Of a stretch of 64,000 nucleotides of DNA, positions 41,592-49,847 are shown piece after piece; within the stretch, counting starts at the first letter, position 1; the number at the start of each line of letters is the position of its first letter. The notes below the pieces were generated by a model. The model was given only the letters and a program-made list of their open reading frames with translations. It did no database searches and was not told the DNA's origin. This DNA is from Streptomyces sp. AP-93 (GTDB lineage Bacteria > Actinomycetota > Actinomycetes > Streptomycetales > Streptomycetaceae). A program made the translations under genes and the position numbers. The DNA is taken from assembly GCF_022808175.1 (NCBI RefSeq), contig NZ_JALGBX010000011.1, forward strand, positions 20,115-84,114, read 5' to 3'.

Positions 41592-43583
41592 TTGAACAGC
41601 AGTAAGCACACGGAACTGGCGAACCACGCCTGGTCCGTCGCCGACCTCCTGCGCGGCGACTACCGGCAGTCCGACTACGGCAAGGTCATCCTGCCGTTGA
41701 CGGTGCTGCGTCGGCTGGAATGCGTCCTGGAGCCGACCCGCGAGAAGGTCACGGAGACCGTCGCCCGTTTCCAGGGCCAGGACCTCGACACGGACTACTT
41801 CCTCCGCAAGGCCTCGGGGCACTCCTTCTACAACAAGAGCGACCTGACCCTGAGGAAGATCGCCGCCGACCCGCAGAACGCGGCGAAGAACCTCCAGATC
41901 TACATGGGCGCGTTCTCGGAGAACGCACGCGAGGTCCTCGACAAGTACGAGTTCACGCAGCAGATCAAGCGGCTGGACAGTGCCGACCTGCTCTACAAGG
42001 TCATCGGAAAGTTCACCGACCTGGACCTGCACCCCGAGGTCGTGCCCAACCACAACATGGGCTACATCTTCGAGGAGCTGATCCGCCGCTTCGCGGAGCA
42101 GTCCAACGAGACGGCGGGTGAGCACTTCACTCCCCGCGAGGTCATCAAGCTGATGGTCAACCTGCTGATCGCGCCCGACGGGGACGCGCTCACCGTTCCG
42201 GGTGCGGTCCGTACGGTCATGGACCCGGCGTGCGGCACCGGCGGCATGCTCTCGGCGGCCGAGGAACACATCCGGAACCTCAACCCGGACGCCACGGTCG
42301 AGGTCTACGGCCAGGAACTCAACCCGGAGTCCTGGGCAATCTGCCGGTCCGACCTGATGATCAAGGGGCAGGACCCGGAGCACATCGCGTTCGGCAACTC
42401 CTTCAGCGACCCCGGCCACGGCCGCGAGAAGTTCGACTACCTCCTGGCCAACCCGCCGTTCGGTGTGGAGTGGAAGAAGGTCAAGGAGGAGGTCGAGTAC
42501 GAGCACAAGCACCTGGGCGAGGCCGGCCGCTTCGCCGCGGGCCTGCCGCGCATCAACGATGGCTCGCTCCTCTTCCTCCAGCACATGATCTCGATGATGA
42601 AGCCGGTGGACGTCAGCGGGGGCGGCGGCTCCCGCATCGCCATCGTCTTCAACGGCTCGCCGCTCTTTACGGGCGCGGCCGGTTCGGGCGAGTCGGAGAT
42701 CCGCCGCTGGATCCTGGAGAACGACTGGCTGGAGGCCGTCGTCGCCCTGCCCGACCAGCTCTTTTACAACACTGGCATCTCCACGTACTTCTGGATCCTC
42801 ACAAACCGGAAGGCCCCGGACCACAAGGGCAAGGTCGTCCTGCTGGACGCGCGCGACCAGTGGCAGAAGATGCGCAAGTCGCTGGGCGACAAACGTAAGG
42901 AGCTCGGCAAGCAGCACATCGCGGAAGTGACGCGCCTGTACGCGGAAGCGATCCAGGTCGCCAAGGACCCCGAACGCGCCCTCCACACCAAGGTCAAGGT
43001 CTTTGACAACGAGGCCTTCGGCTACCAGCGCATCACGGTCGAGCGCCCGCTGAAGCTCCGCTTCGAGGTCACGGAGGAGACCCTGACGGCCCTGGCCACG
43101 GCGAAGCCGGTCCAGAAACTGGCCGAGGCTGAGCCCTTCGTGGCCGCCGTCCGCACCCTGCTGGGTTCGACGTGGTCCAAGAAGTCCGACGCGCTGGTCG
43201 CGCTGAAGGACGCGGTCGTCGCCGCCGGTCTCCTCTGGCCGACGGGCGCCCCCTTCACCAAGGCGGTCCGGGACACGATCGGCGTCCGCGACCCCGAGGG
43301 TGAGGTCCAGAAGATCAAGGGCGAGCCGGAACCGGACGCGGACCTCCGGGACTACGAGAACGTCCCGCTGGGCGAGGACGTCGAGGAGTACCTGAAGCGC
43401 GAGGTCCACCCGCACGTCCCGGACGCATGGATCGACCACACGAAGGCGAAGATCGGCTACGAGATCCCGTTCACGCGGCTCTTCTATGTGTACGAGCCGC
43501 CGCGCCCGCTGGCGGAGATCGATGCTGAGCTGAGGACTCTGGAGGCGGAGATTCAGGCGCTGCTGGGAGAGGTGACCGAATGA
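41592..43583 (+). CDS. hsdM: Type I restriction-modification methylase subunit HsdM
   Basis: A 663-residue methylase. The HsdM N-terminal helical domain (NHAWSVADLLRGDYRQSDYGKVILPLTVLRRLECVLEPT) is followed by an N6-adenine methylase domain with DPACGTGGML (211-220) and NPPF (287-290). With HsdS it modifies adenines in the target; with HsdR added it restricts. About 150 residues beyond the usual core include an additional C-terminal helical part, common in actinobacterial HsdM. It starts at TTG 41592, preceded by AAGGA. The hsdM, hsdS and hsdR genes overlap (ATGA), so they form one operon. Confidence 0.95.
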   Translation: MNSSKHTELANHAWSVADLLRGDYRQSDYGKVILPLTVLRRLECVLEPTREKVTETVARFQGQDLDTDYFLRKASGHSFYNKSDLTLRKIAADPQNAAKNLQIYMGAFSENAREVLDKYEFTQQIKRLDSADLLYKVIGKFTDLDLHPEVVPNHNMGYIFEELIRRFAEQSNETAGEHFTPREVIKLMVNLLIAPDGDALTVPGAVRTVMDPACGTGGMLSAAEEHIRNLNPDATVEVYGQELNPESWAICRSDLMIKGQDPEHIAFGNSFSDPGHGREKFDYLLANPPFGVEWKKVKEEVEYEHKHLGEAGRFAAGLPRINDGSLLFLQHMISMMKPVDVSGGGGSRIAIVFNGSPLFTGAAGSGESEIRRWILENDWLEAVVALPDQLFYNTGISTYFWILTNRKAPDHKGKVVLLDARDQWQKMRKSLGDKRKELGKQHIAEVTRLYAEAIQVAKDPERALHTKVKVFDNEAFGYQRITVERPLKLRFEVTEETLTALATAKPVQKLAEAEPFVAAVRTLLGSTWSKKSDALVALKDAVVAAGLLWPTGAPFTKAVRDTIGVRDPEGEVQKIKGEPEPDADLRDYENVPLGEDVEEYLKREVHPHVPDAWIDHTKAKIGYEIPFTRLFYVYEPPRPLAEIDAELRTLEAEIQALLGEVTE

Positions 43584-44770
43584 GGTCGACAGTTCCGCTG
43601 AAGCGGGTGACCCGCATGGCCTACGGGGATTCACTCGCCGCTGGCACGCGGGTTGATGGCGACTTTCCCGTCGTTGGTTCGGGGGGCATCTCTGGAAGTC
43701 ACAGTTCGTCAAACTTTCGGGCGCCCGGAATAGTGGTCGGCCGCAAGGGAAGCTACGGATCGGTGCACTGGCTGCCTTCGGGCGGGTTCGCCATCGATAC
43801 GGCGTATTACATCGATGAGCGACTTACGTCTGCCAACCTCAGGTGGCTGTACTACGTCCTGCAGGCCGTAGACCTCAAGGGCCCCTCACAAGACGTTGGA
43901 GTCCCTGGCCTGGCTCGCGAGGCTGCCTATGAGGTGTCAGTACCTGCGCCGCCTTCTCTGGACGAGCAGCGCTGCATCGCCGACTTCCTCGACGCCGAGA
44001 CAGCCCGAATTGACCAGCTCACCGCGTTGCGTAGTCGACAATCCGAGCTGCTGGGTGACCACTGGCGGAGTGAGGTGTCCGCGGTTCTGCTTGATCTCAC
44101 GACCCGGTATGGCGATGTCCGCATTCGGCACTTGCTGATGGGCATGGAGCAAGGGTGGTCTCCGCAGTGCGAGGACCGCCTAGTCGAGAATGGCGAGTGG
44201 GGTGTAGTAAAGGCCGGTTGTGTCAATTCTGGCAAATTCGATGCTAGTCAACACAAGGCCCTCCCGGCAGGCGTGGAGCCGCGGCGAGAATTTGCCATCA
44301 AACAGGGAGACCTGCTCATGTCGCGCGCGAGTGGCTCTACCAAACTGATTGGGAGTGTCGGCATCGTGGGTGAACTGAGGAGTAATCTGCTGCTTTGTGA
44401 CAAGGTGTATCGCCTTCAGATTAACCGCACGCGTGCGCACGTAGATTTCGTCGCCCACACTCTGCGCAGCCATCAGGTGCGGATGCACCTTGAGAACGGA
44501 ATCTCCGGGGCTGAAGGGATGGCAAACAGTCTGCCGTCCAGCGTTGTCAAGGACTGTGTCATCCCAGACGTTCCTGTCGGCAAGCAGAGCGCGATCGCAT
44601 CTGCGCTCGATCGGAGCGCTGAATCAGTCGCGCGCGCCCGGAAGGCGCTAGCTGCCTCTGTGGGACTTCTCGCTGAACGTCGCCAGGCGCTCATCACCGC
44701 CGCAGTCACCGGCCAGTTCGACGTATCCACCGCCAGCGGACGCAATGTCACGGACGGAGTCACCACATGA
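43580..44770 (+). CDS. hsdS: Type I restriction-modification specificity subunit HsdS
   Basis: A 396-residue HsdS with two target-recognition domains. The first is short and ends in the conserved helix region PSLDEQRCIADFLDAETARIDQLTALRSRQSELL. The second (about 175-340) ends with the C-terminal conserved helix DRSAESVARARKALAASVGLLAERRQALITAAVTGQFDV. It sets the sequence that the complex recognises. ATG 43580 overlaps the hsdM stop, and its stop overlaps the hsdR start. Base composition is visibly less G+C-rich than hsdM and hsdR on both sides, as expected for recognition domains exchanged between strains. Confidence 0.93.
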   Translation: MRSTVPLKRVTRMAYGDSLAAGTRVDGDFPVVGSGGISGSHSSSNFRAPGIVVGRKGSYGSVHWLPSGGFAIDTAYYIDERLTSANLRWLYYVLQAVDLKGPSQDVGVPGLAREAAYEVSVPAPPSLDEQRCIADFLDAETARIDQLTALRSRQSELLGDHWRSEVSAVLLDLTTRYGDVRIRHLLMGMEQGWSPQCEDRLVENGEWGVVKAGCVNSGKFDASQHKALPAGVEPRREFAIKQGDLLMSRASGSTKLIGSVGIVGELRSNLLLCDKVYRLQINRTRAHVDFVAHTLRSHQVRMHLENGISGAEGMANSLPSSVVKDCVIPDVPVGKQSAIASALDRSAESVARARKALAASVGLLAERRQALITAAVTGQFDVSTASGRNVTDGVTT

Positions 44771-47700
44771 GCCCCATCCACAACGAGTCCGCCTTCGGAT
44801 CCGCGATAGTCGCCGCCCTCACCGAGCGCGGCTGGCGCGAGGCGCAGCCCGCCGACTACCAGGCCGACGTCGGCCTGGACACCAACGAGCTGTTCACCTT
44901 CATCGGTGCGTCCCAGCCCCAGGAGTGGTACGACCTGGTCGGCGTCTACGGCGGCGACCAGGCCGAGGCCATGCGAGGCTTCGGCCGCCGCCTCGACCAG
45001 GCCATCGCCAACGACGGCCTGCTCACTGTCCTCCGTAACGGCGTCAAGGACCGCGGCGTACTCCTCCGGGTGGCCTACTTCAAGCCAAACCTCGTCGCCG
45101 ACGACTCCATCCTCGACGGCTACCGAGCCAACCGCCTCACCGTCGTCCGCGAGCTCCCCTATGCGACGAAGCAGCTCGACTGGAACAACCGCCTCGACCT
45201 GACCCTCTTCCTCAACGGGATCCCGGTCGCCACCGCCGAGCTCAAGAACCCCCTCACCGGCCAGGGTGTCGAGCACGCCAAGGAGCAGTACCGCACCGAC
45301 CGCGACCCCACCGAGCTGATCTTCACCCGCCGCGCCATCGCGAACTTCGCGATAGACCCGGACCTCGTCTTCGTCGCGACCCACCTGAAGGGGAAGAACA
45401 CCCGCTTCCTCCCCTTCAACACCGGCTCCGAAGGCCCCGGCCGCCCCGGCGGCGCCGGCAACGCCGCCCCCACCGCCTTCGGCACGTACGCGACCTCCTA
45501 CCTCTGGGAGCAGGTCTGGGCGCGTGACAACTGGCTCGACCTCCTCCAGCGCTTCGTCCACCAGCAGAAGTCGAAGAAGACCGCCGGCGCCACCACGATC
45601 TTCCCCCGCTACCACCAGTGGGACGTGGTCAAGAAGCTGACCGCCCACGCCGCCACCCACGGCGCCGGCCAGAACTACCTGGTCATGGCCTCGGCCGGCT
45701 CCGGCAAGTCCAACACCATCGGCTGGCTCGCCCACCGCCTCTCCGACCTGCACGCGGACAACGACCCCCGGGTTCTCAACCAGGAGGCACTCACCGCCGG
45801 CCTGATCAAGCCCGGCGCACCCGTGTTCGACAAGGTCATCGTCATCACCGACCGCCGGAACCTGGACGCCCAGCTCCGCGAGACGGTCGGCAGCTTCTCC
45901 CAGACCGACGGCCTGGTCGTCAAGATCGACGAGAAGCACGGCGCCAAGAGCGAGCAGCTCGCCCGCGCTCTCTCCCGCGACACCGGCAAGATCGTCACGG
46001 TCACCCTGCACTCGTTCCCCGCGCTGCTCGACTACATGAAGCGCAAGCCGACCGAGATCACGGGCACCACCTTCGCGATCATCGTCGACGAGGCCCACTC
46101 CTCCCAGTCCGGGGAAGCGGCCACCAACGTACGCGAGGCCCTGCGCGACCTCGGCCTCGACTCGGACTCCGAGGACGCCGGCGCGACCACCCTCACGGTC
46201 ACCGACCACCTCAAGAAGAAGGCCGAGGACCGCTCCCGGGCCGCCAACCTCTCCTACTTCGCCTTCACCGCCACCCCCAAGGCCAAGACCCTCGAACTCT
46301 TCGGTACCCCCGACCAGATCGACGGCAAGGCCGCCTACCGCCCCTTCCACACGTACTCCATGCGCCAGGCCATCGAGGAAGGCTTCATCCTCGACCCCCT
46401 GCGCAACTACGTCACGTACAACACGTACTGGAAGCTGGTGAACCAGAACCGCGACGAACTGGAGGTCGACCCCTCCAAGGCGAACGGCCTCCTCGCCCGG
46501 TACGCGCTCACCCACGACTCGACCGTCTCCCAGCACGCCCAGGTGATCGTCGAGCACTTCGTCACCCACACCCGGGGTCGGCTCGGCGGGCGCGCCAAGT
46601 CCATGGTCGTGACCGCCTCCCGGCACTCCGCGGTCCAGATGGCACGCGCCATCAAGAGCTACATCCAGGACCGCGACTACCACACGAAGTACCCGGACCT
46701 CGGCGTCCTGGTCGCCTTCTCCGGCTCGCTCACCATCGACGGGGACGAGACCACCGAGCCGAAGGAGAACGGCGGCCTGGCCGAGAGCGCGCTGCCCAAG
46801 GCCTTCGGCTACACGCGCACCGACGACAAGGCCGTGAAGGCCGGCGCCAAGGGCCAGCAGGAGTACAAGATCCTGGTGGTCGCCGAGAAGTACCAGACCG
46901 GCTTCGACCAGCCCCTGTTGACGACGATGTACGTCAACAAGAAGCTGACCGGCATCTCGGCCGTCCAGACCCTCTCCCGCCTGAACCGCACCGCCGAACG
47001 CAAGGCGCAGGCAGACCTCGCCGTCCTGGACTTCGTCAACGAGGCCGAGGACATCAAGGAGGCCTTCCGCCCGTACTTCAAGGAGGCGAACACCCTCCCC
47101 TCCGACCCGAACCTGCTCTACACCGCCCAGAGCCGGGTCATGTCCGCGCCGATCATCTCCGAGCAGGAGATGGACGAGTTCGCCGCCGCCTACTTCGCGG
47201 CGAAGGAGAAGGCCGCCGGGTCGCAGGCCAAGTGGGAGAAGCTCCACGCCGAGCTGTACCGCCGCCTCTCCCTGGCGGTCACCCGCTACGAGGACCTGCG
47301 CGACGACGACGAGGACGAGGACAAGGTCAAGACGGCCGAGGACTTCCGCGCCGACCTCAACGACTACGTACGCAAGTACGGCTTCCTCGCCCAGATCGTG
47401 CCCTACCACGACCCCGACCTGGAGCGGCTGCACCTCTACGGGCGGTACCTCCTCACCCGGCTGCGCGGCCGCACCGACGGCGGCGTGGACATCGGCGCGG
47501 TGGACCTCAGCCACCTGAGGGTGCAGAAGACCGGCGGGCACGACCTCTCCCTCACCGACGAGGGGTCTGCGACGCTGCCGGGCTTCGGTGAGGGCGAGGG
47601 CGGCGCCAAGGAGGCCGAAAAGTCGCTCCTGTCCGAACTGATCGAGAAGTTCAACGCCAAATTCGGCACGGACTTCACCGAGCAGGACGTCATCCGCCCC

Positions 47701-47946
47701 TTCGAGGAGGCCAAGGCCGACGCGAAGGTACGGGCCGCGGCCGTCGTCAACGACGAGGACAACTTCGGGAAGGTGTTCGACAAGGTCTTCGCCGACAAGA
47801 TGGCCGACCACATCGACACCATCGCCGGTATCGGCCGCCAGTACTTCGGCGCCGACCGCAACTTCAAGTCCAGCCTGGACCGCAGCGCCCGCCGCGCCGC
47901 GTGGCGGATGATCCGCCGCGAGGAAGGTGTGGACGACGCGGCTTAG
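44767..47946 (+). CDS. hsdR: Type I restriction endonuclease subunit HsdR
   Basis: A 1059-residue motor and nuclease. The PD-(D/E)xK domain has Asp144 (RLDLTLF) and Glu158-x-Lys160 (AELKN). The SF2 translocase has Walker A ASAGSGKSN (Lys314), DEAH-type IVDEAHSSQ (441-444), motif III FTATPK and motif VI QTLSRLNR. A C-terminal helical HsdM-binding region follows, with a charged stretch DDDEDEDKVKTAEDF. All key residues are present, so the system should restrict. ATG 44767 overlaps the hsdS stop. The long minus-strand frame opposite it is a codon-bias shadow. Confidence 0.95.
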   Translation: MSPIHNESAFGSAIVAALTERGWREAQPADYQADVGLDTNELFTFIGASQPQEWYDLVGVYGGDQAEAMRGFGRRLDQAIANDGLLTVLRNGVKDRGVLLRVAYFKPNLVADDSILDGYRANRLTVVRELPYATKQLDWNNRLDLTLFLNGIPVATAELKNPLTGQGVEHAKEQYRTDRDPTELIFTRRAIANFAIDPDLVFVATHLKGKNTRFLPFNTGSEGPGRPGGAGNAAPTAFGTYATSYLWEQVWARDNWLDLLQRFVHQQKSKKTAGATTIFPRYHQWDVVKKLTAHAATHGAGQNYLVMASAGSGKSNTIGWLAHRLSDLHADNDPRVLNQEALTAGLIKPGAPVFDKVIVITDRRNLDAQLRETVGSFSQTDGLVVKIDEKHGAKSEQLARALSRDTGKIVTVTLHSFPALLDYMKRKPTEITGTTFAIIVDEAHSSQSGEAATNVREALRDLGLDSDSEDAGATTLTVTDHLKKKAEDRSRAANLSYFAFTATPKAKTLELFGTPDQIDGKAAYRPFHTYSMRQAIEEGFILDPLRNYVTYNTYWKLVNQNRDELEVDPSKANGLLARYALTHDSTVSQHAQVIVEHFVTHTRGRLGGRAKSMVVTASRHSAVQMARAIKSYIQDRDYHTKYPDLGVLVAFSGSLTIDGDETTEPKENGGLAESALPKAFGYTRTDDKAVKAGAKGQQEYKILVVAEKYQTGFDQPLLTTMYVNKKLTGISAVQTLSRLNRTAERKAQADLAVLDFVNEAEDIKEAFRPYFKEANTLPSDPNLLYTAQSRVMSAPIISEQEMDEFAAAYFAAKEKAAGSQAKWEKLHAELYRRLSLAVTRYEDLRDDDEDEDKVKTAEDFRADLNDYVRKYGFLAQIVPYHDPDLERLHLYGRYLLTRLRGRTDGGVDIGAVDLSHLRVQKTGGHDLSLTDEGSATLPGFGEGEGGAKEAEKSLLSELIEKFNAKFGTDFTEQDVIRPFEEAKADAKVRAAAVVNDEDNFGKVFDKVFADKMADHIDTIAGIGRQYFGADRNFKSSLDRSARRAAWRMIRREEGVDDAA

Positions 47947-48121
47947 CGCGCCGCCGCCGCGGGCCCGCGTACACCACACGACGTACGCGGGGCCCGCCAC
48001 GAGGAGACCGATGGATGCGCGCGGCCCGAGCCGAGCTGCCATGGGCCCTTCTCGGCCATAGCCGCCAAACCCGGCAACCTCACTGGACGGAAGATCGTCA
48101 CGCGCCGCAGACTAGCCTGAC

Positions 48122-49774
48122 ATGTCGGGCCGGCCGGCACCACCTGTGTTCGTACGCCGGCGCTCGGACGCGACGGGGGCGGGCAAGATGCCGCAGCAGA
48201 TGATCGCCGGAAGATACGAACTCCTGGAGGAGATCAGCCACGGAGGCATGGGCGATGTCTGGCGCGGCTACGACGCCGTGCTGGACCGGCCCATCGCCGT
48301 GAAGCTGATCCGGCAGCAGTCCGTCACCTCGCCGCAGCTCGCCGAGGAGTTCGCGAAGCGGTTCCGCCGCGAGGCCCGGATCACCGCCCGGATCCAGCAC
48401 CCAGGCGTGCCGCAGGTGTACGACGCAGTCCTCGACGACACGCACGAGCGGCTCTTCCTCGTCATGGAACTGGTCGAGGGCGTACAGCTGTCGGCCTACG
48501 TCGACCCCGCCCGCCCGCTGCCCGTGAGCTGGGCCGCGGCCGTCGCCGCCCAGGTCGCCACCGTGCTGTCGCACGCCCACGAAGTGCCGGCCATCCACCG
48601 GGACCTCAAGCCGAGCAACGTCCTCGTCGCCCGGGACGGGACGGTGAAGGTCCTCGACTTCGGCATCGCGGCGATCCTGCGCACCGACGCGACCAAGCTG
48701 ACCGCGACCGGCACGCCCATCGGGACCTCCCAGTACATGGCACCCGAGCAGGTCCGCGGCGGCCGTATCACCCCCCAGACGGACCTGTACGCGCTCGGGT
48801 GCGTCCTCCACGAGCTGCTCAGCGGCCGCGTCCTGTTCCATGCGGACAGCGAGTTCCTCCTCATGTACCAGCACGTCAGCGCAGCCCCCACCCCGCTGCG
48901 CCACCTGCGCCCCGAGGTACCGACCGCGCTGGAGGAACTCGTACTGCACCTGCTCCGCAAGGCCCCGGAAGCGCGGCCCGCCGACATCCAGGAGGTGTAC
49001 GAGCGGCTGCGGCCCTTCCTGCCCGCGGCCGGGCAGGAACCGGCCCCCGACGAGGCGGGGCCGACCGGGGCACCCGACCCGACCGGGCTGTTCCGCAACC
49101 CGTACGCACCGCGTGCCCGCCCCCAGCCCGGACGGAGCGGAACCGGCGCACCCGCCGCGCAGGCCGAGGCCCCCGGGCCCCTACCCGTCCCGGCCGAACT
49201 CAGGGCCGAGATCAAGGAGGCGTACGCGCACTCCGACGCCCTCATCGAGGAGGAGCGCTTCGCCCAGGCCGCCGAGGTGCTGAGCGAGGTCATCGAGCCG
49301 GCCGCCCGGGCGCTCGGCTCCGAGAGCCGGCAGGTGCTGGAATTGCGCACCCAGCGGGCCGCCATCCGCCTGCTCGGCGGCGACTACCGGTCCGCGCTCC
49401 CCGAGTTCGCCGCGCTCGCCGACGCGTACGGCCGGATCAACGGCCCGACCAGCGAACAGGCCCGCGCCTGTCGCGCCCAGGCCGCCCGCTGCCGCGCCGA
49501 GCTCGGCCAGGTGACGGAGGCGCTCGCCGCGCTGCAGGGACTGCTGGGTGTCGTACGGTCCGTCGACAGCGACGTCAGCGAGGAAGCCGTCGAACTGCGC
49601 CGCGACATCGGCATGCTGCTGCTCGCTCAAGGCCGGGCGGCCGAAGCCCGGGACATCCTCGAACCGCTCCACGTCGACCTCACCCTCGTCTACGGGCCCG
49701 AGGACGAGCTGACCGCGGAGATCGCCGGGGCGCTGGCGCTCATCCGCCTGGACCTCGATGGCCACACGCCCTGA
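48122..49774 (+). CDS. Serine/threonine protein kinase with C-terminal TPR-like region
   Basis: A 550-residue Hanks-type kinase. The Gly loop is ISHGGMGDVWRG, with ATP-binding Lys61 (AVKLIR), catalytic HRDLKPSN (Asp161), DFG (Asp179) and the activation loop GTPIGTSQYMAPEQ. After a Pro-rich linker (about 300-355), helical repeats (AELRAEIKEAYAHSDALIEEERFAQAAEVLSEVIEPAA onward) resemble TPRs. No membrane segment is present, unlike PknB, so it is cytoplasmic. It lies 175 bases after hsdR and 73 bases before the AIPR gene. In defence islands, kinases of this kind (Stk2-like) trigger abortive infection; a role in sensing for the next two genes is inferred, not shown. Confidence 0.9.
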   Translation: MSGRPAPPVFVRRRSDATGAGKMPQQMIAGRYELLEEISHGGMGDVWRGYDAVLDRPIAVKLIRQQSVTSPQLAEEFAKRFRREARITARIQHPGVPQVYDAVLDDTHERLFLVMELVEGVQLSAYVDPARPLPVSWAAAVAAQVATVLSHAHEVPAIHRDLKPSNVLVARDGTVKVLDFGIAAILRTDATKLTATGTPIGTSQYMAPEQVRGGRITPQTDLYALGCVLHELLSGRVLFHADSEFLLMYQHVSAAPTPLRHLRPEVPTALEELVLHLLRKAPEARPADIQEVYERLRPFLPAAGQEPAPDEAGPTGAPDPTGLFRNPYAPRARPQPGRSGTGAPAAQAEAPGPLPVPAELRAEIKEAYAHSDALIEEERFAQAAEVLSEVIEPAARALGSESRQVLELRTQRAAIRLLGGDYRSALPEFAALADAYGRINGPTSEQARACRAQAARCRAELGQVTEALAALQGLLGVVRSVDSDVSEEAVELRRDIGMLLLAQGRAAEARDILEPLHVDLTLVYGPEDELTAEIAGALALIRLDLDGHTP

Positions 49775-49847
49775 CCGTCGTCAGCGGCTCGGTCAAGATA
49801 TGCAAGGCGGGGGGCTGGTCAGCCCCGCCGAGGGGAGGAAACGAAAC

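Noticed and set aside
40311..43712. Minus-strand open frame of 1133 codons opposite the methylases
   Set aside because: Shadow of hsdM and the HTH-methylase; no family-like sequence and no start signal.
44473..48042. Minus-strand open frame of 1189 codons opposite hsdR
   Set aside because: It mirrors hsdR and hsdS codon bias, with Val/Leu/Gly-rich, motif-free sequence. hsdR on the plus strand has all expected motifs.
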